From Pictodentalium vernedei (lineage: Eukaryota; Mollusca; Scaphopoda; Dentaliida; Dentaliidae): 64,000 nucleotides of DNA. A model generated the notes under the pieces. That model was given only the letters and a program-made list of their open reading frames with translations, was not told where the DNA came from and did not search any database. The stretch is taken from positions 147,113,340 through 147,177,339 of the forward strand of contig CM062296.1 in assembly GCA_031216915.1 (NCBI GenBank), in the 5' to 3' direction. Each line of letters opens with the position of its first letter. Within the stretch, counting starts at the first letter, position 1. The position numbers and the translations under genes are program-made. Below, in pieces: positions 12,091 to 23,849 of the stretch.

Positions 12091-12636
12091 TTAACGAAAA
12101 CCTATTTCTGATTTCTTTAAAAAATATTTTATGCCCGAAAATAAGCCTCCATAAATTCTCTTTCTACATAGTTTAATTCTGATGCTTTCACTATTTTCAC
12201 ACAGACTTTTCTTACACACCTGTTCTAGGTAATCCCATTCTACAGCAACACTAAACCGTGCGGAAGATGAAAATTTGTTCCGCACACATGTTGATGGACT
12301 ATGTTTATAAAAATGAGAAATTTCACTGGAATTTTCTACAAATCGTGCACGGAAATTAAAATATGAATTGCAAGCGATAGCTGAAAATCGGCCTCTGAAG
12401 TCCAATGTGTTCCATGCGCAATTAGGCACATAGAACACATTGGAACTCGGGGGACGAAATAGTAACACGTGTTCCCCTCGGAAATTTGGACGATAAAATG
12501 TGTTCCTTTTGTTGATAGTTGTCAAAACAATTGCCGAGTGTCCTTCTAATTCTGCTTTTATAGAGGTGAAGGCGTGTAATAAATACAGAACGACACGCGT
12601 TTGTGAACGGGTTAATCGATATGGCACTTGTGTCAT
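12091..12636 (-). other. Unidentified coding-like segment, copy 1
   Basis: An open frame of 181 codons runs on the minus strand. I do not recognise the protein. Its middle (about residues 98-150: ARFVENSSEISHF, STCVRNKF, SARFSVAVEWDYLEQVCKK) recurs at 32488-32700 as ARFAKTSSEIS..., TCVRN..., SAWFNVAV.GDFIEQTCNK. The start of the frame runs into the palindrome at 12573-12755, so its first residues are not reliable. It could be part of an unknown transposon protein or simply a dispersed repeat with an accidental open frame. Confidence 0.35.
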
Positions 12637-12755
12637 CGCGAAAGGATAAAACTCGAGGCCCGCGGCCTCGAGTTTTATCCTTCCGCGCTGGCACTACTGC
12701 CACATCGACTAACCCATTCACACCCGTGTGTCGTTCTGTGTATGGACTGCATTTT
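12573..12755. mobile_element. Large near-perfect palindrome (hairpin MITE)
   Basis: Arms of about 85 bp meet at CTCGAGGCCCGCGGCCTCGAG. GGATAAAACTCGAGGCC faces its exact complement. Outward, CATCGCGAAAGG/CCTTCCGCGC, ATCGATATGGCA/TGCCACATCGA, GTGAACGGGTTA/TAACCCATTCAC and CAGAACGACAC/GTGTCGTTCTG still pair. Mirrored ORFs on the two strands are a by-product of the symmetry. Confidence 0.75.
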
Positions 12756-13172
12756 GTGTCGTTCTTTGTATTTACAGATCGCAGTAAATTCTGTTTCTCT
12801 AATTCCCTGTTAACATATTTTTCATCATATTAGATGTTTTTCTCAAGTTTGTTCCTACCTAATAATACATACTGTCACGTGGGAACAAATTAGACAAACA
12901 TGTCTGATTATACACACAATTTAATAAGAATTCCAATTAGGAAGTAACTCGCGTTTTCCCCTTCTTTCTGGACAAAAGTCTTTCACCTTTATAAGTTGCG
13001 TGCAAAACTAATCTCTTTGAAATTGGTCATTCAGGTCGAGTCGAGGAAGTTGTTCTCCTTCAGATAGTTTGTTGCAGTCAATTTCTCTGTGAGGCCGAAG
13101 TTACCGCTCTGCCATGGCTAACGTTTTTTGTATGTTGATTTTAAATGAACCCCGCTTAAACGAATAATACTT

Positions 13173-13411
13173 TTAACCCCTTAAACTCTCGTGGATTCTT
13201 CCATGCCAGTTAAGTAAAAACAATTAGAAGAGTCCATATCCATTATTTGGGGTAGACCAATCAATATTTTCAACGTGCTGCCTCTGGGCTGCACGTTGAA
13301 AATATTAATTGGTCAACCTCACATGTTTTCAGAACAGCCATCCTATTTAGTAATGTTATGGCGCGTCATGTTCCTGGCCGGAAAAGCGGTCGCTCTGGTT
13401 CAGAGGGTTAA
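13173..13411. mobile_element. TTAA-type hairpin MITE, family A
   Basis: This 239-bp element runs from TTAACCCCTTAAAC to CAGAGGGTTAA. Its central hairpin is CAATATTTTCAACGTGCTGC facing GGGCTGCACGTTGAAAATATT. Length and core match the copy at 53001-53239. Confidence 0.72.
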
Positions 13412-14129
13412 TGTATGATGGGGAGCTAGAGGTTTTATTTCAATAAGAAACGTGATATTGAGTAATTGTTAGAAAACAACATCCACACCAAATGATTTAC
13501 CATCAGAAGTGGACATTTTCATCCGATTTTCATCTTGTTGCTCAAAACACACATCCAAACTGTAAGCATCACACTGTAAAAATAAATACCTCTATTCTCC
13601 AGACGTTAGAAATTAACCGTGCTGACTGACACTAGGGGAGGAGAGGTATTATCTGTCGCAATATCACAAAGATAGAACAAGTCTACTTTTCAAACTTAAA
13701 TGGAACCAATAAAACAATAACATATCCACAATTTGTTTATAGAACAAAGAAAATTAATTTTTGTTTTAATCAAATCAATGTCGGTTCAAATATTCTCTTG
13801 AGGATTTAGTACACTTTTAGGACTTTGAAGTTACCCCATCAGCATTTTCTAATACATTAATAAGGCGATGTACTGGGTTAAAATTTGAAAAATTTAAACA
13901 AAAATGGAACAATTAAAAACTTATTTTAACCAAATGTATTTTATACCATTTTAATGAGTATGTTATGAAATATTTGATCATATAACCGTTTATTATGTAA
14001 AAAAATAATTTGTGGCAGATAAAGGTTTTTCATTTTTAAATTGTGGACCGCTATAATAATTTAGATTGTCATCTCCACTACTGTTTACACACATGCGCAT
14101 TCAGTGGAGTAGAAATAGTTCAATATGAC
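13412..14129. other. No gene seen; strongly AT-rich
   Basis: Nothing recognised. AT-rich intronic sequence. Confidence 0.35.
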
Positions 14130-14432
14130 GGGTGGAGGAATCCGGAGTACCCGGATAGAACTCAGACTGCTCAACTGTCAGACTCCCAAACGTTCTGACT
14201 CCGCGCAAGCAGGGTTAACTTTGGTTGCAGACAAGTGCATCATGGACGCGCAGTACGCCTTAGTACACAGCGGCACAGTACCCCCCCCCCTCCCCCTCCA
14301 CCAGGTGGGCAATCGGGATGAAGTGCCTTGCCCAAGGACACAGCGCAGTTACTCCTGGAGAGGATCGATACGTGGACCTTTTGCTCTAAATATCAATGCC
14401 GTAACCACTGACCCACCGCGATCCATAAAGAA
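14130..14432 (-). mobile_element. SINE copy in tandem unit 1
   Basis: It contains GCGCAGTACGCCTTAGTACA, GTGGGCAATCGGGATGAAGT, GCCTTGCCCAAGGACACAGC and, at its head, GTAACCACTGACCCACCGCG. The last is the complement of a degraded tRNA A-box region. An added C-run interrupts the body at 14281-14290. Confidence 0.75.
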
Positions 14433-14779
14433 GTTGTGCTCTTATTGTTAATTAAACCTCGGCAGACGACTTACGTTAAACGACCGAAATTTCAAGCTGC
14501 AAATGTTTCCCAGAATGCAACTAGGAACTTAACCAGCCCAGTCTTGATTGATAGAGTTCAATTTGCTGTGCTCTGTGGACTGGAACTGAATTGTTTAAAT
14601 TCCTATTTGCACAAAAGGAAAAATTTCTGCTTGAACTTTCAGTATTTTAGCACCACTGGGCAGTGTGTTAATTGAAGATGGTCCAAGATTCCGTTATCTT
14701 GAGGGAAGATATGTCCCTACATGTCGAAAAATCTCAAAAGAAACGTTTATTCATCAACAATATCCATTTACCTGCGGCT

Positions 14780-15055
14780 CGTAGGAAGCCGGAGTACCCG
14801 GAGGGAACTACCGAACAACGGCTAGCAATTGACAGACTCCCTAAAGTACTAACTCGGCGCAAGCGCGGTTTACTTTGGTTGAAAAAGGTGCACCGTAGAC
14901 GTGCTGTATGCCCTAGTACACAGCGGCACCATGCCCCCCTCCCCCTCCCACGCCGGCAATCGGGATGAAGTGCCTTGCCCAATTCACAATGCAGTCACTT
15001 CTGGAGAAGTTCGATATGTGGACCTTTTTAACCACTGAGCCACCGTGCTCCTTAA
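14780..15055 (-). mobile_element. SINE copy in tandem unit 2
   Basis: Same family and orientation as the copy 650 bp to the left (TGTATGCCCTAGTACACAGC, GGCAATCGGGATGAAGTGCC). The head ends AACCACTGAGCCACCGTGCTCC, the complement of a GGAGCACGGTGGCTCAGTGG tRNA-like start. Confidence 0.78.
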
Positions 15056-15574
15056 AATATTGTGCTCTTATTGTTAATTAAGCCTCGGCAGACGACTGAT
15101 GTTTACACGATTGAAATTTCAAGCCGCAAATGTTTTTCAGACTGCAACTGGGAATTTAACCGGTTCAGCCTTGTTTGACAGAGCTCAATGTGCTGTGCTC
15201 TGGGAAACGGGATCGACTTGTTTAAATTCCCATTTGCACTATTGGAAAACTTTTGTGTTTGAACATTTAGTATTATAGCATTACTGGGCAGTGTGTTGAT
15301 TGAAAATGGTCCAGGGTTCCGCCATGTTAAGAGAGGATATGTCCCTATATGTCGAAAAATCTCAAAATAAACTTTTATTCCTCACTGATATTTATTTACG
15401 CGCGCCTCGCGGTCGGATATTGCTTTACAAACATATAGTTTGGTGTTCGCGAAAAAAATAATATGTTGGTGACGAAAAAATTGTTCCCTGACAAAGAAAA
15501 TTGAATATGTTCTACAGATTTAGTTATTATTTGTAAAAAAAGAGTGTTGGTGTTAGAAAGCTGTTCCGAGTTCA

Positions 15575-16990
15575 GCCTTGTGTGAATACCATGGATGCAT
15601 AACAGGTTTTAGTTGTACGTATAATCAAACGTAACTTGTGGGAGGAGTTACATGAGTTGATTTACTTGACGCCATATTTGGTGCGTGTGTGGTGGTGGAG
15701 GGTGCCGGGGCAGAGTGGTAGAATAAGTGGTGTCGTTTTCGTTGACGTTCAAACAGCTAATTGTACACATTGCTGTCGACTCGGACTTAAAAAAGACACG
15801 AGCGAGGAAAAAAACGCTGAAAAAGACGACGAATTCGACGACAATCTACGAATACATTTCTAGTCTCGTTCCCTCGACGGACGAATTTTCTTATGGGGGA
15901 TTAAAAATATACCCGAATCCTCCTATATGCGTAGATTGGCCATGGAAGGTTCCAGTTTATTGAAGTAATGCAACAGTCTGAGAACTTCATCTTGAAAAAA
16001 ACAATGTTGGTATTGTGGTTTGTTGTATCTTCAAAAGCGGGGTAGAGAAGGCCGTTGGTCGCAGAATTAGAAACATCAGCGATGCAAGTCTTGCAACAAT
16101 ATTTCGTTACCTATTTTGATATCCTCTTCGAGATATGGTTAGCCTTTAAGGGATGGCCGTTTTCCAGGCAGGGCTATCTCCATTCCACTCTCTTAACCCT
16201 TTACCCAACGCAGACGATATCAAAATTCATTATTTTAAATAGCATTTTTTAAATTTTTCAAAAAATGTCAACAAAACCATATCATGTGACCCCTCTTTGG
16301 AACGAGCTCGTCGAGCTCGTTCCAAAGAGAGGTCACATGATATGGTTTTGTTGAATTTTTTTGAAAAATAATATTTTTTCAGCTGTTGAATTTGTATATC
16401 ACGCGTGCGGATGTGGCCGATTCGTTGGGTAAAGGGTTAATTGAGCCAGCTTGGAAATAAACCCGAACCCTTCGATATGTGTAGATTGGCTCTGAAAGGT
16501 TTCAGTTTATTGAAGTAATGCAATAGCCTTAATACTTCATCTTGAAAACACCAATGAATGTGAATACCATGGTCGCATAATAGGTTTTAGCTTTTACGTA
16601 TAATTAAATCTTTCCCGTGGGATCGGAGGAGTTACTTGAGCTGATTGACTTGACGCCATATTTAGTGTGCGTGTGTGGTGGGGGTAAAATACGTGGCGTT
16701 GTATTCGATGACGTCCAAACAGACAATTGCACAGAGGTCGATAATTCTAACACACTTGTGAAACTCACATTTCAGTAGTCCCAGACTTAAAGAAGTCAAA
16801 AGAGAGAAAAACGCCGAAAGAAATGACGAAATCGACGACAATCTACGAATACATTTCTAGTCCCGTTCCCTCGAAGGACGAATTCTCTTATGGGGAATTA
16901 GAAATATACCCGAACTCTCCTCCGATTGGCCCTGAAAGTTTTTGGTTCACTGAAGTTACGCAACAGGTTTCATTTATATTTTTCTGTTTA
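15575..16990. repeat. Two copies of a ~430-bp segment around a MITE
   Basis: Segments 15580-16010 and 16550-16990 share GTGAATACCATGG, TTGACGCCATATTT, GACGACAATCTACGAATACA and TTTCTAGTC(T/C)CGTTCCCTCGA. They also share a stretch translating as YEYISS.VPS.DEFSYG. A third partial copy of the right end lies at 16445-16550. The family-B MITE at 16193-16440 sits between them. A short open frame is kept in both copies but has no recognisable product. Confidence 0.6.
16193..16440. mobile_element. TTAA-type hairpin MITE, family B
   Basis: This 248-bp palindromic element begins TTAACCCTTTACCCAACG and ends CGTTGGGTAAAGGGTTAA. Its central arms CTTTGGAACGAGCTCG meet at the middle, flanked by CATATCATGTGACC and its complement. 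TTAA at each end is what piggyBac-type insertion would leave. It has no coding capacity. Confidence 0.82.
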
Positions 16991-17186
16991 CGTATCGGTT
17001 TGCCAATCACATCTGAGTTTTATGTTTGTTTCTATTTCAAGCAGGCGATCAATAAATAACTAAAAGTTTCAAAGTTTGAAATTTTCTGTGTATGATGTTT
17101 GAATTCTTAAATTAATGGCTGAAATGTCACATTGTATATTTATTTATGGGAGTGGAAGATCACACATTTCTGCACAATGGCTAATC

Positions 17187-17905
17187 ATGACCACGACAGT
17201 TGTACGGGTGAAGGAAGGCGGAGCACCCGGAGAGAACCACCGGGCAACGGCGAGCAACACACTGCAAAAAATAAAGGTTCTTTTTAGAACCAAAACTGGT
17301 TCTATCTTGTCCCTGAGATGGAATCAGTTTAGTTTAAACAGTATTTAGTTCAAATCAAATAAATTTACCACGATTAGCATTCAATTTTAACAGAATAATA
17401 CATGAACTGAAGTAGATTCAGTAGTAAACTTGGAGCTTATTCAACGCAGTCGCCAAACATTTTGAAACAAAGCGAATATAAATACATGGTATATTGGTTC
17501 TATACAGAACCAAAACTGGTTCGATATGCCAACTGTTCATATCTCCTTTGCTTAATAATGATTTGAGACAACCTCGTATAAGCTCTAAACTTTCAACTGA
17601 AACCCCCTCAATTTATGTTTAGTTCTGTTAATGTTTTATGTTAATCTTTATAAATTTATTTGATTTGAAATAAATACTGTTTAAACAGAACTGGTTCCAT
17701 CTCAGGGACAAGATTAGAACCAGTTTATCTATATTTTTTGCAGTGCAGTCAGCTCCCCAAAATACTAACTCCACACAAGCAGGTTCAGCATTGGTTGAAG
17801 ACAGGTGGGTTATCGACGTGCAGTACGCCTTAGTACACAACGTCATCGTGCCCCACGTGGGCAATGGAAATGAAGTGTATTGCCCAAGGACACAATCGAA
17901 TCATA
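17187..17905 (-). mobile_element. SINE split by a MITE insertion
   Basis: The SINE 3' part (GGAGCACCCGGAGAGAACCA...GGCGAGCAAC) is at 17187-17259. The rest (CAGCTCCCCAAAATACTAAC, GTGCAGTACGCCTTAGTACA, GCCCAAGGACAC) resumes at 17746. The two halves match one continuous SINE and are separated by a 486-bp element with its own inverted ends. Confidence 0.78.
17260..17745. mobile_element. 486-bp MITE with long terminal inverted repeats
   Basis: The left end CACTGCAAAAAATA is mirrored by TATTTTTTGCAGTG on the right. Complementarity continues for over 100 bp (CTTGTCCCTGAGATGGAA, GTTTAAACAGTATTTA, TTCAAATCAAATAAATTTA). No ORF. A target duplication is unclear; at most CA lies on each side. Superfamily not assigned. 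Confidence 0.8.
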
Positions 17906-19045
17906 TTTCGATTCGAATCGAATAGAATATCGAATCCAATCGAAACTCACTGCTTTTTATTTTGTGGATACTGTACATGTACTTTCTTACAGCCGTAAAT
18001 CAAGTATTGTGTGGAACAGAGACTCGTGAACAGCAAAAAAAAATGGGGAATATTCCAGAATTGAACAAATGCAATTTCGGAAGCGAACCGACTTGAAGTC
18101 TTCTTCTATCGGTGGATCTCCTGTACAGAAGGGAGATAGGGAGGGGAGAGTTTTCCTGTACAGGATACCTGATGATAGAATAGCGCAAGAGGAGACATTG
18201 TGTTGGAGCCTGAGAACATCTCAAAGTTACTATTGAAATCGAATCGAATCGAACAGTGGGGACTATTTCGAACTGACTCTAATTCCAAAGCTTCGCTTGC
18301 ACTAGTGTATTTTTAGCAAAAGGTTTGAGGAAATACCACAGATCGCTATAAAATTGTATTTGCTGGAACCCTCTTTGGCCATATAAAGGAGAAGTGTCTC
18401 ACTCGACGCCGCCTTGTGGATTGTTTTCAATTTCCCGACGCCTAGCAATCGTGGATCGCTTTCCGAAGAATATACTTTGATTTCTGTGACAAATGAATCT
18501 TGTTGATGATGTGCACATTTTCCATGAAAACAAAATTTGAATATGTACAAAATATTATAGTTATTATTGACAAAATACAGGTACCGAGATTAAACAAAAT
18601 ACCCTGTAACTGTTTTTTTGGTGATAGGTAAACATGATGACGTGTGAAATCAGCCACGCTGTAACTTCACTTCATCAAACATCATGCGTTATGAGGAGCT
18701 ATTGTGTTGATTGACTTGACGCCATCGTCGTGGCTTTTATATCGATTGAGTGTGCAACCTGTGTGATTATTCCTGAGGTAGGATCGGTTATTACCCTGGC
18801 TCCGCCACCCTCTCTCCGGACTTGAGTGGAAGAAACCTCATTAAAAGATAATAACACTGTCTCCGATGAATTAGATGTCCAAATTGGACAATATTTGGAA
18901 TGTTTCTAAATGCAAACACATCCCTTAAAATAGCACTTCCGTGGGTAAAGTATGTAGAGTGATGTCGGACATAGGAATAAACAACACAAGACAAACACTA
19001 AAACTAAATAAAATAAACACAGACACCATAAAGCGTAATAAATAC
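17906..19045. other. No further gene; simple ATTCGAAT-like sequence
   Basis: Short GATTCGAATCGAAT-type repeats occur at 17890-17940 and 18236-18255. I found no exon or transposon signature before SLC22 exon d. Confidence 0.35.
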
Positions 19046-19227
19046 CGCATCCACTATGTATGGAGCAACCATTCCACCAACACGCGAAAATACTTCAGCC
19101 ACACCAAAAGCACTTCCTCTGATAACTGTGGGGAAAAGTTCGGCAGTGTATATGAACATTTCTGAAAACACCAACGTTATTCCCATCTTTCCTATCAATG
19201 ATAATACCACAGTTGTGTATCGATAGC
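19046..19227 (-). CDS. SLC22-type transporter, internal exon d (TM10-TM11)
   Basis: The exon encodes YRYTTVVLSLIGKMGI, then IYTAELFPTVIRGSAFGV and FSRVGGMVAPYIVDA. These match SLC22 TM10 (LxLxGKFGI), the diagnostic YTxELFPTxxR motif, and TM11 (RVGGxxAP). The acceptor is CGTTTTAG. The donor is GCG|GTATTT, weaker than the GTAAGT of the neighbouring exons. It ends on a whole codon, so the intron to exon e is phase 0. The 12.8-kb upstream intron contains the hAT element and the FEN/XPG-CXC transposon, the latter on the opposite strand. Confidence 0.92.
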
Positions 19228-19830
19228 CTAAAACGGGAAAATGGATATATGTCTTGAAGGATATAACAAAAACAGTACATAAAGAAACTTCTTACAATTG
19301 TATTTTCTAGAATTGTATTTTCTAGTTTCGACTTTAAATGTGTTGAAATGAACCATTAGCATTTTTAAAGATGTGGCAAATTAACATATATTTAAAAATG
19401 CCAATGATTCATGTTAGTTAGTATTAATATGTAGAAAATACAGTTCTAGAAAATACAATTGTAAAAGAGTGAAATTGTAGGTCCCATGAAAAACATGTTT
19501 CATCGAGTGAAGAAGTGCATGACAAGACGTGCATACGCGAAATCAACGAACACTCATTCCCCCCCCCCCCCCCCCAAAAAGAAGAAAATATAAAAAATAA
19601 AGAAAATAAGGAAATAATAAAAAAAAATGTGTTTTGTTTTAAATAGCAATTATATAAAAACAACAAACATTCAGTCTTACTTTTATTTTATAGTCCAAAA
19701 ATAGTAAATGCACAATTTTTATTTAAAAAACCGGCTCTCCCAAATGAACAAAAGAGGCCAAGGAAGTTTTACACCACAAGTTCAAACACGGATGGTAGTT
19801 CCATCTGTTATTCTATAGAGTGGTACACCC
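19228..19830. other. Intron with inverted repeat and C-run
   Basis: Arms GAATTGTATTTTCTAG (19310-19325) and CTAGAAAATACAATTG (19446-19461) face each other around an AT-rich loop that itself has MITE-like symmetry (GCATTTTTAAA...TTTAAAAATGC). A C-run lies at 19559-19575. No gene. Confidence 0.45.
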
Positions 19831-20049
19831 TTAATCCCTTTAACACTCTCCAGCTGGGCGGTGTCATTCCATGCTAAACTGCCTACATCAAAATGGGCGT
19901 TTCAACTGTCTATTTATAGGGAAGTTCAGTAATAATTTAATTCTACTACAATGTTCACCGATACTCACTTCCAGCGTATTACTTATTGTGTTGGAACTCC
20001 CGTACATGATTTTATGCAGATTTTTATTCGTGTCATTTTAAAAGGTTAA
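19831..20049. mobile_element. Possible TTAA-type element, diverged
   Basis: It is bounded by TTAATCCCTTTAACAC and TTAAAAGGTTAA. It shares AAAATGGGCG/GCGAAATGGGCG and AGTAATAATTTAAT-like segments with 62177-62335. The palindromic core is poorly kept. Confidence 0.4.
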
Positions 20050-21854
20050 TGGGGTACCGCACTAAAATTTTCAAAAGGCCGATCTGTCGAAGTATGTTCT
20101 GTGATCACACCGAGTCGTCTAAAAGAGATGTCTCTAAGTGTTCACTAGGGTTTAATATATTCCCGGTTTTCTGTAGTAACAGGAACGGAAATGAAATTAC
20201 ACTCGGAACCGGGAAATGTCCCGGATAACGTCAATTAAGTTTACAAGAGTAACAAGACGCATTTATTTTCGTGAAAATAAAAAACATTTTATTGGCAATC
20301 TGCCATTTCCAGATGGAAAAGTTATTTTCCAAACAGAAGTGTGAAAACCCAAAAACCCGCTTCCAACTCGTCTTCGTTTTAAGAATCGCTGCTTTTATCA
20401 CTCCCTCTTCACTGCCCTCACCAGTCACCTCTGCTTGCAGCAGAGGTGACTGGTGACGACAGTGAAGAAAGAGTTGATATTGAAGGAGGTAGTGAATAGT
20501 GAGAGATACTAGTAATTCTGAAAATTAATACGAGTTTGAACTTTGAAGCAAGTGCTCTTTCAGAGAGATGTCCTCCTGAACTGATTGCGAGCTACAGTGA
20601 TGTGGTGAGAAAGATTCTTCAGGAAGCAGGATTGTAAAACGTTCAGGCGTGTAAGGGCTCACGGATCTTAAAACTTACGTTGGACAGGTTTTCAATTTAG
20701 AAAACTTGAGTTAAACACGCATACAGTTCCGTTCTACAGATTTCCCGAGTATCGTGACTGGCTTTCAGAACTTGGAGCCGGGGAATTCTCGTTCCCGAGA
20801 TTAATCCCCAATATCCACGCTGTAGGGTGCCAGTGGTGCCAATTACACACACTTGTTTGGCAGAAAAATGCATCGACTGGCACCAACAATCACGCCTGCC
20901 ATGTAATCTGATCAGATCTGATGGCGCTGTCATGTTATTTTACGCAAAACCTCATTAGTCATGGACATATTTTATCGGCAACGTTTAGCATGTGTCGAAC
21001 GAACGTTGTTTTTTTATGGAGATCGGGTTTTTCAGCTCCACTGAACTCACAGCTGTAACCAATGTTGGATGTCTAATAGACACTTTTTTATATTTTTTCC
21101 CCAATTTTATAAGAGGCGATTTTGCCCCTTAAAGGACCGGAATGTTTTGTAAAATTTCTCCATACACTGGCATTTATATCACACGGTTTTACAGCTGTTT
21201 CTAACCAAGTCTTGGATTCCTACATAGCCAAAACTTACACAGATACAACTGTCACGGTACGCATAATGTTATTCCGAGTTAAATCAGAAACTACATGCTG
21301 GGACGCCTGTTTGGTAGAATTAAAAAATTATCAAAGTTAGAATCATGCTCCAAAAGGTTAGGCCCAAACAAGTTTAAAATCTGTTTCTCGGGCCCTCCCG
21401 CATGGTTCTTTTGGATGCCGCATGCTCTCCGTTTATAACCAATGCTGAACTTAAAAAAAATAAAATTAAATGGTTTATGCCTGATATCTTACCCAAGTTA
21501 ATAAAATTGATAAATTTGTCCATTGATGCGACAAGGTTTTGCAATGTTTTAAGATTGCCAGGCCTTCTTACATTCAAGGGATGAAACACACCACCACCCA
21601 TACTATTCTGTAGATTATGAAGCCTAAAACATAACGCAAACCAAAGAATATGATTTTTTTTGATGGCAACGAAATAAGTACAAAAAAAAAAATAAAAAAA
21701 TAAAAAACCGTCTTCCTCGTGCAATTTTACAAAACAATGGCCCGAGAAACAGAAAATCTACTTTGTGGGCCCTAAATAGATATTTGGAGGTAGCATTAAA
21801 GCCCCAAGAAGCCAGGATATGACACTTTTGACAATCCATATTTCAAATATTTTC

Positions 21855-21921
<67 letters not shown>

Positions 21922-23849
21922 ATAGAGATTAATACCATTATGTGAAAGTACAAAATATGTATCCGAGTCGAGCTCCGGGTTCTAAGGGCAGATCACGACG
22001 AGTTGAAGACGATTCGTGATCTACCCTTAGAACCCGGACCGAGACCGACCGAAGAACCCGGACCTAGACATAATAATCATTTTATCTTACAATATATTGG
22101 GGATAAGTCAAGAATGTAGTCTATAACGAACTATTTATTCGTACGGATGAACAAAAAGAAAATAAATGGAACTCTCTCGAAAGGAACGTGCTTGTATCCG
22201 ACCCCCTAATATAAACATCTGTATCAGGGGTCGGATACACGACAGTTGCGGAGTTAATACAGACAAAATACATGTTGATCGTAAGATAAATAGTTTTTAT
22301 ATTTCTTCGGTGAATCTGAAAAAAACAACCTACTTGGTATGTGAGCAATGACCCCAAATTAAACCAATCTAAATGCCTTGAGATATTTGGCTTTTTACAA
22401 AGGCCAAAAACAAAGATATATATAGAATATATAACACCACGAGTGGTGAACATTTGGTACACCAAGCTATTTTGGGTATATTCTATTTATACCATGATCG
22501 TCAGATTATTAAGAGTCGCTATTATTTTGTCTCGATTTTACTGAGAGCCAGACGTACATACGAGCAAATCTGTTTTTGTTTACACGAGCATCGGTGGGCG
22601 GTACTCCCGCTGTCAATTTTATCGCCGAAACGAAATGAAAAAAGAAACTGAGCCTTTTTCGTTTTAATAACATAATAACATACTATTTCGAGTTGTGTAT
22701 GCTTTTTAACATGAGAAATGCATGTTTGTTACTTTTTGGCATCTTATGAGATAAACCAATATAAAAACATAATAAATAATTGCTACTTCCATTTCACTCT
22801 TCGCGAGGGGTCGTGCGATAAATTTAGACAAGTTTGCATTCAGGTCGACGTCACCAAAGGTCAATGGGGACGGAATTCTACTGTAGGTGTAAATTTTTAC
22901 TTTTGAAATCCCATTGCTGGCATGTTCACCACGATTGGTGTGTAAAGTTAAAATTTATGTCATAGGATTTTCATATATAGTAGAACAGGTAATCATGGTA
23001 TAAATAGGCCTGTTCGCTTCCAGGTTAGGGCCAGGTAACCATTACATAACCATGCCAAAGTGGTCCATATATGAAGGACCTGTATATGCTTTTATGTCAG
23101 ACAGCTAAGACATGTATCATATTGTGATTGGTTATCTTGAATGGGTACATACAGCTATGTCCGGGTTTTTCGAAGGGAAACACAAAATCACTAGACGTTC
23201 TACGTAGTCAAGGGAGATAAATCCCGCTGGAAATTAATTGAACAGATTGCGTGATGACGTCCAGAAATAAAGTTCCGTGTGATTTGAATGAAGTAAACGT
23301 GAACAGATTTTCGAAACATACGACCTGACATGAGTGACAGCTGTCATAGAGAATAATTATAACTCAGCAGCTGAAAAGTCTCGTGAATATGTTCGAGTGA
23401 CAGAAGGCCAGACACCATTTTTAAACGTCATTCAGCAAAGCGAGGTGATAATGATGCCCACATCATACTTTACACTTGGATGCAAGGAAGACGATTTGAA
23501 AGTCAGTGCATTCGGAACATATTATTTATAACGATAGCTTTTATGTTTGACAATTCATTTTTCTGATCTTGGGTAGAGTGCGGGGCCTCATGTACCCTGT
23601 CAAAATTATATTTATTACACGCCTGTTCTATGTTTCTGGCAGGGTACATCGCCTCATGTATTCCGTCAAAATTTTATGTATCCTGAGCCGCGGAATAGAT
23701 GGGGTGGTGAACACTGCCAAAGATCTGTATAGCTAATAATATCTGCATGCGAGTAATAATAGTAATATTAATAAAATTGACATTGACACATTATTTTTTG
23801 ATGCCCATATTAATTGTTGAAGTAGAAATTTAAGCTCATCAAGCGAATT
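20050..23849. other. Intron without recognised gene; hairpins and an AAT microsatellite
   Basis: Holds a tight hairpin at 20420-20453 (CCAGTCACCTCTGC facing GCAGAGGTGACTGG) and an (AAT)n microsatellite at 21859-21919. Two more hairpins lie at 21969-22036 (CCGGGTTCTAAGGG.AGATCACGA facing its complement) and 22189-22236 (GTATCCGACCCC facing GGGGTCGGATAC). A short coding-like stretch (ALSERCPPELIASYSDVVRK) at about 20545-20636 ends in a stop and was not identified. Confidence 0.45.

Larger units (their letters stand above)
14130..15390. repeat. 626-bp tandem duplication, each unit carrying a SINE
   Basis: The GTGCTCTTATTGTTAATTAA landmark occurs at 14436 and 15062. The following CCTCGGCAGACGAC, GAAATTTCAAGC(T/C)GCAAATGTTT and GTCGAAAAATCTCAAAA segments repeat in the same order. 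Each unit begins with a minus-oriented SINE (14130-14432 and 14780-15055), so the SINE was present before the duplication. Confidence 0.75.

Noticed and set aside
12422-12833. Several mirrored ORFs on both strands
   Set aside because: They arise from the palindrome at 12573-12755, where each strand reads nearly the same.
23334-23531. 65-codon ORF (MTAVIENNYNSAAEKSREYV)
   Set aside because: Plausible composition but no family resemblance, repeat partner or splice evidence.
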